Of a DNA stretch of 64,000 bases, positions 1 to 8,484 are shown in pieces. Positions within the stretch are counted from its first letter, which is position 1. Every line of letters begins with the position of its first letter. Below the pieces are notes generated by a model, which was not told where the DNA came from, made no database searches, and saw only the letters and a program-made list of their open reading frames with translations. Location: assembly GCA_964462685.1 (NCBI GenBank), contig CAYWYR010000004.1:62001-126000 (forward strand), in the 5' to 3' direction. This DNA is from CAYWYR01 sp964462685 (lineage in GTDB: Bacteria; Bacteroidota; Ignavibacteria; Kapaibacteriales; UBA2268). Both the position numbers and the translations under genes were made by a program.

Positions 1-1438
1 TAGCAGCTTCTTCAATTGAAGCGAGAAAGTTGCTTAGTTTGGCTTCATCTCTATTTGATCTGGTACGTTCAAGCCTGGCAATCTGCTTTAATCTAACTTC
101 CCTGTTGTCAATATCCAGAATGTCGATCTCTGTTTTAGGTGCGTTAGTATCTCTGTTAACACCAAGAATAACTTCTTCGCCAGAATCAATTCTGGCTTGC
201 TTCCTTGCAGCAGCTTCTTCAATTCTCATTTTTGGGATACCTTGCTCAATGGCTTTTGCCATTCCTCCAAGCTCCTCAATCTCCTCAAGATGTTCTTTTG
301 CTTTTGCAAGAAGTTCGTTAGTCTTGTTCTCAATTACTTCCGAGTTCCCGAATGGGTCGATTACATCAACAATATCAGCTTCTTTTTGTAGATAAAGTTG
401 GGTATTTCTGGCTATTGTAGCAGAGAAATCAGTAGGTAGCGCTATAGCTTCATCTAAAGCGTTTGTATGTAAGGATTGTGTACCCCCAAAAACAGCAGCC
501 ATAGCCTCAATTGTTGTTCTTGCTACATTATTAAAAGGATCCTGTTCAGTCAGGCTCCAGCCACTGGTTTGTGAGTGTGTACGGAGCAGTGAGGATTTAG
601 GTGATTTGGGTTTGAATTCCGATACTATGTCAGCCCAAAGCTTGCGTGCAGCCCTGAGTTTAGCTATCTCGGTAAGAAAATCCATACCGATACCCCAGAA
701 AAAAGAAAGCCTTCCGGCGAAATTATCTATATCGATTCCAGCTTTTATACCAGTCCTTATATATTCCAGTCCATCGGCTAGTGTATAAGCCATTTCCAGA
801 TCGGCTGTGGCTCCTGCTTCCTGCATGTGGTAGCCAGAAATTGAAATACTGTTGAATCTAGGCATATTCTGTGAGGTATAGGAGAAAATATCAGCTATTA
901 TCCTCATGGAAGCCGCGGGTGGGTATATGTAGGTATTTCGTACCATATACTCTTTGAGTATGTCATTCTGAATTGTTCCAGTGAGCTGAGATTTATCGAC
1001 ACCTGATTTTTCAGCTGCAACTATCAAAAAAGCCATTACCGGTATCACGGCCCCGTTCATTGTCATCGATACGGAAATCTTATCTAGAGGGATTTGGTCA
1101 AATAATATCTGCATATCCTCAACAGTATCGATTGCGACACCTGCTTTACCAACATCACCGACCACACGCTCATGGTCTGAATCATATCCTCTATGCGTGG
1201 CTAAGTCAAATGCAACGCTCAGCCCTTTCTGGCCGGCTTTGAGATTTCTTTTATAGAATGCGTTACTTTCCTCAGCGGTTGAAAAACCTGCATATTGCCT
1301 GATAGTCCATGGGCGAGTATGATACATAGTAGCATAAGGCCCTCTGAGGTAAGGGTATAATCCAGGATAACCTATATCGCCAGACTGAACTTGGGAAGAA
1401 TTACTCTTTTTCCAATCCAATTCTTCGAACTTATTCAT
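1..1438 (-). CDS. mutB: Methylmalonyl-CoA mutase large (catalytic) subunit, partial at the window edge
   Basis: This is the adenosylcobalamin-dependent subunit that interconverts (R)-methylmalonyl-CoA and succinyl-CoA. I translated about 479 codons; the C-terminal B12-binding domain lies beyond base 1. The TIM-barrel domain is plain: TMYHTRPWTIRQYAGFS near residues 37-53, KGLSVAFDLATHRGYDSDH, and ISGYHMQEAGA. Relative to the Propionibacterium enzyme (Y89, R207, H244), the matching residues are Y49, R167 and H204. Tyr plus Arg at the first two sites favours methylmalonyl-CoA over isobutyryl-CoA. The constant offset of 40 implies an N-terminal arm about 40 residues shorter than in that enzyme. 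The start overlaps the mutA stop as ATGAATAA and has a good GGAGG six bases upstream. The two genes form an operon. Confidence 0.95.
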   Translation of the reverse strand, partial: MNKFEELDWKKSNSSQVQSGDIGYPGLYPYLRGPYATMYHTRPWTIRQYAGFSTAEESNAFYKRNLKAGQKGLSVAFDLATHRGYDSDHERVVGDVGKAGVAIDTVEDMQILFDQIPLDKISVSMTMNGAVIPVMAFLIVAAEKSGVDKSQLTGTIQNDILKEYMVRNTYIYPPAASMRIIADIFSYTSQNMPRFNSISISGYHMQEAGATADLEMAYTLADGLEYIRTGIKAGIDIDNFAGRLSFFWGIGMDFLTEIAKLRAARKLWADIVSEFKPKSPKSSLLRTHSQTSGWSLTEQDPFNNVARTTIEAMAAVFGGTQSLHTNALDEAIALPTDFSATIARNTQLYLQKEADIVDVIDPFGNSEVIENKTNELLAKAKEHLEEIEELGGMAKAIEQGIPKMRIEEAAARKQARIDSGEEVILGVNRDTNAPKTEIDILDIDNREVRLKQIARLERTRSNRDEAKLSNFLASIEEAA

Positions 1439-2609
1439 GTCCTTCCTCCACAATAGCTTTGATAATATTCTTCGGGATAAACGAACCTTTGAGCCAAGCA
1501 GGTCTTCTGCCTTTCTTAGCGACTTTATCGACTTTAGTCAGTTCATCAATAAGGTTGCTCATTTCTCTTTGGCTGGCAGTACTGGAATATACGAGCCCTC
1601 GGCTTGTACTGGAAAGTTCATAGGCCAAGATCAAAGATTCATAAGAATCAGATACATTCATGAGTAAATTAAAGCCATGCTTTTTCATGTCCTCGATAAC
1701 TTCAATATCTGGAGCATCACCTAAAACAAAAAGCTCTACAGGATTGCCTGATCTGTATATATTATAGCCAATCTTAGAAACTTTAAGTCTGTGGATTTGA
1801 TCTTTTCTATTTTCCATCTGAGTCTTACAAAGATCAATAACCTGTGCTTCAAATACATCTAGAGATACATTTTCATTCTCTTTTAGATAGTTCCAAGCTT
1901 TTTCGCCTATTTTATAAGCTATTTGAGATAGCACTTCGGATCCCTGCCAATATAAAGCAGGTTTATCGATAGCAGATTCGTATTTAATCAGGTCAATTGT
2001 ATTCTTTGAAAGCCTAAGTGATTCTTTTTTGTCATATTTGAGGGAATCAGTCTCTATCAGATATTCCGCACCACCTAGTGCAGCAGCAATGTATTCGGCA
2101 GTCGCCCTTACCAGGTTATTATTCTCATCAGATATATATTTATTATATGATGCTGGCTCTGCTGATATGGAAAACACGGTTTTTGGGAATAGTTTTCTTG
2201 ATACAGACCTAAAGGCTGCAAGCTTAGTCATCTGGAGATAGAAACCGTCTCCGATACTGAATATAAAGTTAAAGGGTTCAGAATCAGACCTGCTCATGTT
2301 ACTTTCAAGTCTTTTGATAGCGGTAGCTATTTCAAGCCATGCATAACCGCCATTATTGCCTATATCCCTGATATCAATAGTCTGGAAGTTTTGGGGTTGG
2401 GAAGATGAAATTGATTGTGACAGCCCTGTGTTACCAAATTGAACGAATTCTAGATATTTTCCAGTCTGATCGGCTGGTTTTTGCTTCGAGTCTATTAGAA
2501 TATCAAACTCAATATCTTCGTAAATCCCGGCTTTAGGAATTGAAGTATTGCCAGTAGTCTTTTCTAATAATTTTAACCAATCTTCAGAGGTGTGATTTTT
2601 CATAAGCAT
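1431..2609 (-). CDS. mutA: Methylmalonyl-CoA mutase small subunit, short form
   Basis: This is the non-catalytic partner of the large subunit in the alpha-beta mutase. Recognisable blocks include IRDIGNNGGYAWLEIA and FIFSIGDGFYLQMTKLAAFR, followed by NIYRSGNPVELFVLGDAP. The protein is 392 residues, against about 600 or more in classical small subunits, and stops where the degenerate C-terminal flavodoxin-like domain would begin. It is therefore essentially only the barrel domain. The end is intact and overlaps mutB by 8 nt, so this does not look like a frameshift. An ATG six bases further in (2603) is an equally good start. The start codon directly abuts the T-tract of a terminator-like hairpin. 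Confidence 0.88.
   Translation of the reverse strand: MLMKNHTSEDWLKLLEKTTGNTSIPKAGIYEDIEFDILIDSKQKPADQTGKYLEFVQFGNTGLSQSISSSQPQNFQTIDIRDIGNNGGYAWLEIATAIKRLESNMSRSDSEPFNFIFSIGDGFYLQMTKLAAFRSVSRKLFPKTVFSISAEPASYNKYISDENNNLVRATAEYIAAALGGAEYLIETDSLKYDKKESLRLSKNTIDLIKYESAIDKPALYWQGSEVLSQIAYKIGEKAWNYLKENENVSLDVFEAQVIDLCKTQMENRKDQIHRLKVSKIGYNIYRSGNPVELFVLGDAPDIEVIEDMKKHGFNLLMNVSDSYESLILAYELSSTSRGLVYSSTASQREMSNLIDELTKVDKVAKKGRRPAWLKGSFIPKNIIKAIVEEGHE
1445..1449 (-). promoter_or_regulatory. Shine-Dalgarno GGAGG for mutB
   Basis: GGAGG on the minus strand lies six bases before the mutB ATG, inside the end of mutA. It fixes the mutB start despite the short N-terminus. Most other genes here have no such site, so this one stands out. 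Confidence 0.6.
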
Positions 2610-2640
2610 AAAAAAAGCGGATAACCAAAAAGGACCCGCT
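2610..2640 (-). terminator. Intrinsic terminator after queA, touching the mutA start
   Basis: The bases at 2616-2622 pair with 2634-2640 (seven pairs, one G-U), giving on the minus strand an AGCGG...CCGCT stem followed by a run of T at 2616-2610. The mutA ATG at 2609 follows with no gap, so the hairpin also lies in the mutA leader. Confidence 0.7.
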
Positions 2641-2669
2641 CTATGTTTTATAAGTTTTGTTCAGTGCTT

Positions 2670-3719
2670 TTATATGATCAGGAACGCATCGCCATAAGTG
2701 AGGAACCGGTATCCTTGTTTCATAGCACGATTGTAGGCTTCGAATAGTTTTTCTTTACCTTCGCCCATAAAAGCAGTAGTCATAAGCAGTTGAGGTGTCG
2801 CCGGAGCATGGAAGTTCGTTATCATTCTCGAAACGATCTTCATCTCGTAATTCGGGAAAATATACTTGTCGGTCCAGCCCTTGTTCGGCTTAGCTTTTCC
2901 TGTGGTGAGAACCGAAGATTCAACAGCTCTTACAACCGATGAGCCTGCGGCGTAAACATGCTTCTTAGCTTTTAGGGATTTATTTATTGTCTCTGCAGCT
3001 TCACTGGTAATTTCGAAAAACTCGCTGTACATTCTATGTTTGGTAAGATCTTCAACCTCGATTTTTTCGAAAATACCTTGACCGATATTAAGGTTGATCT
3101 TAGCTATCCTGACACCTTTAGCTTCAAGCTCGTCAAGCATTTCCTGAGTGAAGTGTAGATTCGATGCTGGTGGTGCAATAGAAGATAGATAATCTGGGTT
3201 TGAAAAGACTGTTTGGAAATCTTCTTTATCTTTTGTGGTAGAATTCCTTTTGATATATTCAGGAATCGGCATAGAGCCGATCTCTTCTATTTTATCAAAA
3301 AGATCACCATCATAGCTGAATCTTACTGTTCGGCCTCTGGAAGTGGTATTGTCGATTACCTCGCAGTAAAATGCCCCGTCATCGAAATAGATTTTATTAC
3401 CTATTCTGACTTTTCTAGCTGGCTCTACGAGTACATCCCAGATCCTCTCATCTTTTTTTAGTTCTCTGAGAAGCATAACCTCGATATCGGCATTGGTTTT
3501 CTCTTTCATTCCAACAAGTTTTGCTGGGAAAACCTTAGTCTCGTTTAGAACAAGGCAGTCGCCTCTTTTGATTATATCCAGCAAATCCCTAAATCCTTTA
3601 TCGTCATAAGACTGTGTTGCTCGATTATATACCATCATTTTAGACGAATCTCGAGGATCAAGCGGTTTTTGAGCTATATATTTTTGGGGTAGGGAATACT
3701 TAAACTGGGAAAGCTTCAT
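2670..3719 (-). CDS. queA: S-adenosylmethionine:tRNA ribosyltransferase-isomerase
   Basis: QueA transfers and isomerises the ribosyl moiety of S-adenosylmethionine onto preQ1-modified tRNA to make epoxyqueuosine, in the cytoplasm. The 349-residue length is normal. Family motifs are present in order: YSLPQKYIAQKPLDPRDSSKM at the N-terminus, LVLNETKVFPAKL, PPASNLHFT, HRMYSEFFEI, NFHAPATPQLLMTTAFMG and the C-terminal YRFLTYGDAFLI. The upstream neighbour is htpG, whose terminator ends 41 bases before this start. A TAnnTTTG box follows that terminator, so queA probably has its own promoter. It acts in the same pathway as tgt about 5 kb away. Confidence 0.95.
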   Translation of the reverse strand: MKLSQFKYSLPQKYIAQKPLDPRDSSKMMVYNRATQSYDDKGFRDLLDIIKRGDCLVLNETKVFPAKLVGMKEKTNADIEVMLLRELKKDERIWDVLVEPARKVRIGNKIYFDDGAFYCEVIDNTTSRGRTVRFSYDGDLFDKIEEIGSMPIPEYIKRNSTTKDKEDFQTVFSNPDYLSSIAPPASNLHFTQEMLDELEAKGVRIAKINLNIGQGIFEKIEVEDLTKHRMYSEFFEITSEAAETINKSLKAKKHVYAAGSSVVRAVESSVLTTGKAKPNKGWTDKYIFPNYEMKIVSRMITNFHAPATPQLLMTTAFMGEGKEKLFEAYNRAMKQGYRFLTYGDAFLII

Positions 3720-3751
3720 TATTTCTTAGATTATGCAAAAAAGTCCGATTA

Positions 3752-3759
3752 CAAATATA
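3752..3759 (-). promoter_or_regulatory. Putative -7 box (TATATTTG) for queA
   Basis: TATATTTG matches the Bacteroidota sigma -7 consensus TAnnTTTG and lies 32 bases upstream of the queA ATG. The matching -33 region would fall inside the htpG terminator stem, so terminator and promoter appear to overlap. No clear -33 TTTG is seen, so this is tentative. Confidence 0.4.
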
Positions 3760-3760
3760 C

Positions 3761-3793
3761 AAAAAAGGGTGATATCTTTAATATCACCCTTTT
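3761..3793 (-). terminator. Intrinsic terminator of htpG
   Basis: A perfect 13-bp stem (3763-3775 with 3781-3793) with a five-base loop is followed on the minus strand by a T-run at 3766-3761. It lies just after the htpG stop codon. Confidence 0.9.
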
Positions 3794-3814
3794 AGCTTAA
3801 GCACTTATCAGAAA

Positions 3815-5656
3815 TTATTTAGTGGCATCCGCCATGATATCATACATCTGCTTTACATATTTATATGGATCTTCCAGATAGCCTTCAGTTAGAAGAGCCG
3901 AATCAAGTATGTGGTTTGTAGCTTTAGTAAGGATGTCTTTATTCTCGCCTGAGATATACATCTTATGGATGTTTTTAATCAGCTGATGGGAGGGATTGAT
4001 CTCCAATACCTTTTTAGGTGCTTTGAAATCTTTATCCATCATTCGCATCATTTTTTCCATCTGGCTATCCATGCCGCTAGCCCCTGATAGTGCAACAGGC
4101 GAATCTACAAGCTTAGATGATATTTTGACATCTTCAACCCGTTCGCCAAGGTACTCCTTGAAAACCTCTACTACTGAATCTGGTGCTTTTTTACCTTCTT
4201 CATTATCATTATCATCATTATCCGTGGTGTCATCCAGCTCGACGTTTTCGATGCTTTTAAGCTCAAATTCCTTGTACTTGTTTATACCGGGTATAACAAA
4301 CGGGTCAATTGGATCACCTAATAGTAAAACTTCCAGGTTTCTTTTCTTGAAAGCTTCTAAATGTGGATGATTCTCAGCAGCTTCGTAACTTCCTGCCGTT
4401 AAATAGTAGATTTCTTTCTTTTCAGAATCTGCAGTTTCAATATACTCATCAAGCGTTCTAAGTTCCTTACCAGATTCAGAAGTTCTGAACATCAAGAGAT
4501 CAAGCAATTGGTCTCTATGCTTGAACTCGCTATTGATACCTGTTTTGAACATTGACCCGAACTCATTAAAGAATGACTTGTACTGTTCAGGGTCGTTCTT
4601 TTTCATTTCAGTAAGATGCTTTAGAACACGGGAGGCAATTATGTCTTTTATCTTTGCCACTACAGGGCTGTTTTGAGTAACTTCCCTAGATACATTAAGA
4701 GGAAGGTCTTCTGTATCAACCACGCCTTTCAAGAACTTAAGATAATCCGGCAGTAATTCTTTAGTGTTCGAAGATATAAAGACGTTTGAAGAATATAAAT
4801 GCAGATTAGTCTCAAAATCCTGAGCGAAAAGATTAGCTGGGGCCTTTTTAGGTATAAATATGATCGATTTGAAGTTTACGTTTCCTTCAATATTAAGCCA
4901 CAGATCACTTATCGGATCTTCGTAGTCCTGACTGATGAACTTATAGAATTCATTCAGCTCTTCCTCTTTAACTTCACTTTTACTTCGGTGCCATATAGCT
5001 TTTTGGTTATTTACTTTTTCGCCGTTGATATATATCGGGAAATCTACAAACGCAGAATATCTGTTTATTACGGATTTAATCTTCCAGTCTTCAGCAAAAT
5101 CACTGTCGGAATCATTCAGTTTAAAAGTGACTGAAGTACCGCGGGTTGTTCTATCGGATTCAGTAACTGTAAATCCCTCAGCGCCTTTGGATATCCATCG
5201 GAGTGGTTTGCTATCTGCATCAGCTTTTAAAGTATCTATTGTTATCTCGTCGGTAACCATAAACACTGAATAGAAACCTACACCAAAACGGCCTATCATA
5301 TTCTGGCCGTCTATCTTATCTTTACTGCTTTTCAGACTCTCAATAAACTTAGAAGTACCGCTGGAAGCAATTGTACCTAAGTTGTTGATTAGATCATCCT
5401 CATCCATACCGATACCAGTATCTTCTATATGGACTGTTTTTGCTTCCTTATCTATATTGATATCAATTCTCAGTTCTTTATCTAGGTCACGGATAGAAGT
5501 ATCTGTTAGTTTCCTGAACCTTACTTTGTTCAATGCATCTGAGGAGTTTGAGACTAATTCTCTCAGAAATACATCTTTATTTGTGTAGAGAGAATGAACA
5601 AGAATGTCCAATAGCTGTTTCATTTCAGCTTTGAACTGATAATCTTTTTTTGACAT
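3815..5656 (-). CDS. htpG: Molecular chaperone HtpG (bacterial Hsp90)
   Basis: This is the cytosolic ATP-dependent Hsp90 chaperone. The GHKL ATPase domain covers about residues 1-215, with LRELVSNSSDALNKVR, the ATP-lid motifs DTGIGM and GRFGVGFYSVF, and GTSVTFKL. The middle domain carries LPLNVSREVTQ. The C-terminal dimerisation domain follows an acidic linker (TTDNDDNDNEEGKK). The 613-residue length is typical. It is a single gene between a CAAX-type protease and queA, and ends at a strong terminator. Confidence 0.97.
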   Translation of the reverse strand: MSKKDYQFKAEMKQLLDILVHSLYTNKDVFLRELVSNSSDALNKVRFRKLTDTSIRDLDKELRIDINIDKEAKTVHIEDTGIGMDEDDLINNLGTIASSGTSKFIESLKSSKDKIDGQNMIGRFGVGFYSVFMVTDEITIDTLKADADSKPLRWISKGAEGFTVTESDRTTRGTSVTFKLNDSDSDFAEDWKIKSVINRYSAFVDFPIYINGEKVNNQKAIWHRSKSEVKEEELNEFYKFISQDYEDPISDLWLNIEGNVNFKSIIFIPKKAPANLFAQDFETNLHLYSSNVFISSNTKELLPDYLKFLKGVVDTEDLPLNVSREVTQNSPVVAKIKDIIASRVLKHLTEMKKNDPEQYKSFFNEFGSMFKTGINSEFKHRDQLLDLLMFRTSESGKELRTLDEYIETADSEKKEIYYLTAGSYEAAENHPHLEAFKKRNLEVLLLGDPIDPFVIPGINKYKEFELKSIENVELDDTTDNDDNDNEEGKKAPDSVVEVFKEYLGERVEDVKISSKLVDSPVALSGASGMDSQMEKMMRMMDKDFKAPKKVLEINPSHQLIKNIHKMYISGENKDILTKATNHILDSALLTEGYLEDPYKYVKQMYDIMADATK

Positions 5657-5682
5657 GTCAGTTTGAATAATTTATTAGAGTT

Positions 5683-6516
5683 TTACTTTTTCTGATCTTG
5701 CAATTTATGGATAAGAGATTTTTTTTCAAGCGGTTCATCGTAAGTATATGCAAACCACTGGGATGTATTTTCTGGTGAGGGTTTGATATACCGTATAGTT
5801 ATAACCGTTGCTGCGATAAGGTATAATGTACACCACAAACCTTCTTCAGGCCCGTAATAGCCGCCGAAAAATAAACTATCCGGCCTGTAGGAATGGTAAA
5901 GAAGCCCTGGATACTGATTGCCACTGACCGGTAGGCTGAGTACCGAGCCCTGAGTCAAATTCCACCCGAGGTGAAAGGCTACGGGCATAAAAAGTGACTT
6001 AGTCACAAAAGCCATAGCAGCAATAAGTACACTTGCCAGAAATGTGTTAAAGCTACCCAAAACACTAGCGTTTGAATTACCAAGATGAGCCGCCATAAAC
6101 AAGACAGCAAATGCCAAAGTAACTTTCCATTCACCGAAATACTTTACGAGTACAAAGAATAATAAACCCCTGAATACTAGCTCTTCCACAATTGACTGAT
6201 CCGCTAGAAAAAAGAGATCAGGCCAATAACTACTGGTTATTGATATAGTAAAGCCATCGGAGAATATCATCAGCGCATACGGCAAAAAAAACAATGTACC
6301 AATAGCTAATCCCGCAAAAGTATTCTTCAGTGTAAAGCTACTTGGCAATATTCCGCTTAGCCTCGGGTATTTGGTCTCCTCGGTGTTCCAGAAAATCAAG
6401 CTCAAGGCTGAAAGTATCAAAGTCCTTAAAAAAGGAATATGGTACAAATAGCCGCTGGCAAAAAGAACCCCTAAAATCAGTATGGCAAACAAAAATGCCT
6501 TAAACTTATCATTCAT
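5683..6516 (-). CDS. CPBP (CAAX/Abi-type) intramembrane metalloprotease
   Basis: This 277-residue polytopic protein has about seven or eight hydrophobic segments. It carries the family's catalytic signatures: EELVFRG in the middle, a first histidine motif AAHLGNSNAS, and the second histidine motif FHLGWNLTQG. CPBP proteases cleave near prenylated or membrane-embedded C-termini, and in bacteria many have roles in peptide maturation or self-immunity. No bacteriocin or peptide gene is visible beside it, so the substrate is unknown. It lies 26 bases upstream of htpG on the same strand. Confidence 0.85.
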   Translation of the reverse strand: MNDKFKAFLFAILILGVLFASGYLYHIPFLRTLILSALSLIFWNTEETKYPRLSGILPSSFTLKNTFAGLAIGTLFFLPYALMIFSDGFTISITSSYWPDLFFLADQSIVEELVFRGLLFFVLVKYFGEWKVTLAFAVLFMAAHLGNSNASVLGSFNTFLASVLIAAMAFVTKSLFMPVAFHLGWNLTQGSVLSLPVSGNQYPGLLYHSYRPDSLFFGGYYGPEEGLWCTLYLIAATVITIRYIKPSPENTSQWFAYTYDEPLEKKSLIHKLQDQKK

Positions 6517-6545
6517 ATTGAGTTTGGGTTTAAGGCATCATTATT

Positions 6546-6576
6546 TTGCAATTACACTACTGTTTAAGTATTGCAA
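6546..6576. repeat. Inverted repeat TTGCAAT-N17-ATTGCAA
   Basis: A perfect 7-bp inverted repeat (6546-6552 and 6570-6576) sits directly after the HicB-like stop codon. There is no T-run on either side, so it is not a standard terminator. It could be an operator or an mRNA 3' stem. Confidence 0.35.
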
Positions 6577-6774
6577 TCAATTATTTTGGTTTTCTTTCAA
6601 TTCTGAAATATGAGTATGTATATACTCTTCCATTTTCATTTCAACTTCGTTATGCTCGGTACCAGTCAGCATATAATTTAGCTGTGGGCAATAAGATGCA
6701 TACTCGTTGTCGCCTCTTTTACGGATAAGGATTTCATAATCCCACTTGTTTGTACTTTTCGAGATTTCGCTCAT
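6577..6774 (-). CDS. Small HicB-like (RNase H-fold antitoxin family) protein
   Basis: A 65-residue protein whose pattern YEILIRKRGDNEYASYCPQL, then LNYMLTGTEHNEVEMKMEEYI, resembles the HicB/UPF0150 fold, where a short strand pair (here with YASYCPQL) precedes a helix. HicB proteins normally neutralise a HicA RNase toxin encoded next door. No HicA-like double-stranded-RNA-binding ORF lies on either side, and no C-terminal DNA-binding domain is present. It may be an orphan or have a different job. The gene is divergent from nnr. Confidence 0.55.
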   Translation of the reverse strand: MSEISKSTNKWDYEILIRKRGDNEYASYCPQLNYMLTGTEHNEVEMKMEEYIHTHISELKENQNN

Positions 6775-6826
6775 GTTTTCAGTTTATATTGTTTAAGTTT
6801 TATGTACGACTGTTTTACTCGTATTT

Positions 6827-6834
6827 CAAAATTA
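6827..6834 (-). promoter_or_regulatory. Weak candidate -7 box (TAATTTTG) for the HicB-like gene
   Basis: TAATTTTG matches TAnnTTTG and lies 52 bases upstream of the HicB-like ATG in the 147-base divergent gap before nnr. A properly spaced -33 element is not evident. Confidence 0.25.
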
Positions 6835-6921
6835 CGAATTACAAAACGAAATAGTTAATCTTTGTTGCATATCTTTCGATATAAAATCAAACAAGAGTAA
6901 GTGATTAAATAAAATAATGAC

Positions 6922-8484
6922 ATGAAACTAATCCCTATCCTATCAGATGAGGACTGTAGAAAAGCTGAAAACTACTTTATCGATACCAAGGAAATACCCG
7001 CGGAAGTACTTATGGAGAATGCCGGTAAGAACTTCGCAGAGATTGTCAATGGAAAGTACAAACCAAAGAAAATTATTATTCTACTCGGTAAAGGTAATAA
7101 TGCTGGCGACGGCGTTGTAGCTGCTCGATATTTAAAGCAGTACCATGATTGCAAAATTACATTTATATGGATGTTTGGCGATAGAAATATGCTCAATAAA
7201 GACACTTTGTTATCTAAGTATGCTGCTATGGCCATTGATATTGATGAGTGGGATATTACTGAACTTTCTAAAGATAAGCTTCTCTCGATTATGTCAAACA
7301 CAGACCTTATAATTGATGCTGTTCTTGGTATTGGCCAAAAGGAGGCTCTGAAGGGTAAGCAAGGTGAGCTTTTTCAAGACATCGTTGATTTTCTGAATAG
7401 CCAAAAGATTCCTATCGCTGCTGTTGATATTCCTACTGGAATGAGTTCTGAAACAGGTGAGGTGTTCGATATGAAAAGATGTTTGAAAGCGGATATCACA
7501 GTAACTTTTTTATCTAAGAAAACAGGGTTCGTAAAATCACAGAACAAAAATCTGCTGGGCGAGATATTTGTTACTGATTATGGGTTTACAATTGAGAAGT
7601 ATTATAATCCAATTGCAAAGCATTATGAAAATGGTGAGGAAATCAAATCCCGTTTTTTTGAACTGGCAGATTTAGACGCTCTCATTCCTAATCGGAAATC
7701 AGATATACACAAATATGAACTACCTGTGGTAAGCGTAGTCGGTGGGTATTCATCCATGGAGGGTGCGGGGGAATTAAACTGCAGGGCGGCACTTTCAGCT
7801 GGTGCTGGTATCGTTAAACAGTTTACCGATAGCCCTAAACCTTTTTCGCCTGAGATTATGAGAACTGATGTTGGAGATAAGAATTTCGATATCAACACCA
7901 TCACAAACAAAGCTACGGCGATCTTAGTTGGGTCCGGCATGAAGCAAGATGAGCCAATACTTCAAAAACTCGTAAATTTTATTCTGAGCGAAAATATCAA
8001 TAAACCTTTGGTACTTGATGCCTCTGCGATTGGAATTGCTGATATTTTTTCAGATCAGCCAGTAATAATTACTCCACACATCGGGGAAGCCAAAACATTC
8101 TTCAAAGCTGGCAACGAGTTAAATAAACAAGAACTACTTGATTATTTGATTGAAAAATCTTTGGATTTCACCTGTAACACCAACAATATAGTGGTACTGA
8201 AATCAGACTGTACCTATATTATCGGCGATGATAAAATTATAGTTGATAGCGAAGGCGGCCCGGAGCTGGCTACCCCAGGATCGGGAGATGTGCTGGCGGG
8301 TTTGATAGCCAGTATTATATTTTACCATAACGATATGCTGGAGGGTGTAGCAAAAGCAGTTAGATTGCATTCCTTAGCAGGTCAAATCGCAAAAGAAAAA
8401 ATGAGCGAGCACTCTGTACTCGCATCCGATATTATTGATGCGGTACCTAATGTATTGAATAATAACAACGGGGATGAGTTATGA
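6922..8484 (+). CDS. nnr: Bifunctional NAD(P)H-hydrate epimerase / ADP-dependent dehydratase
   Basis: This enzyme repairs hydrated NAD(P)H. The N-terminal YjeF epimerase domain (about residues 1-225) shows EVLMENAGKNFAE, LLGKGNNAGDGVVAARYL and VDIPTGMSSETGE. The C-terminal ribokinase-like dehydratase domain (about 255-510) shows VSVVGGYSSMEGAGELNCRA, ITPHIGEAKTF and the catalytic TPGSGDVLAGLIAS. The first glycine-rich loop is less canonical than the usual GSxGMxGA form. At 520 residues the length is normal. The stop overlaps the next start as ATGA, so it is co-translated with the VanZ-like gene. Confidence 0.93.
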   Translation: MKLIPILSDEDCRKAENYFIDTKEIPAEVLMENAGKNFAEIVNGKYKPKKIIILLGKGNNAGDGVVAARYLKQYHDCKITFIWMFGDRNMLNKDTLLSKYAAMAIDIDEWDITELSKDKLLSIMSNTDLIIDAVLGIGQKEALKGKQGELFQDIVDFLNSQKIPIAAVDIPTGMSSETGEVFDMKRCLKADITVTFLSKKTGFVKSQNKNLLGEIFVTDYGFTIEKYYNPIAKHYENGEEIKSRFFELADLDALIPNRKSDIHKYELPVVSVVGGYSSMEGAGELNCRAALSAGAGIVKQFTDSPKPFSPEIMRTDVGDKNFDINTITNKATAILVGSGMKQDEPILQKLVNFILSENINKPLVLDASAIGIADIFSDQPVIITPHIGEAKTFFKAGNELNKQELLDYLIEKSLDFTCNTNNIVVLKSDCTYIIGDDKIIVDSEGGPELATPGSGDVLAGLIASIIFYHNDMLEGVAKAVRLHSLAGQIAKEKMSEHSVLASDIIDAVPNVLNNNNGDEL

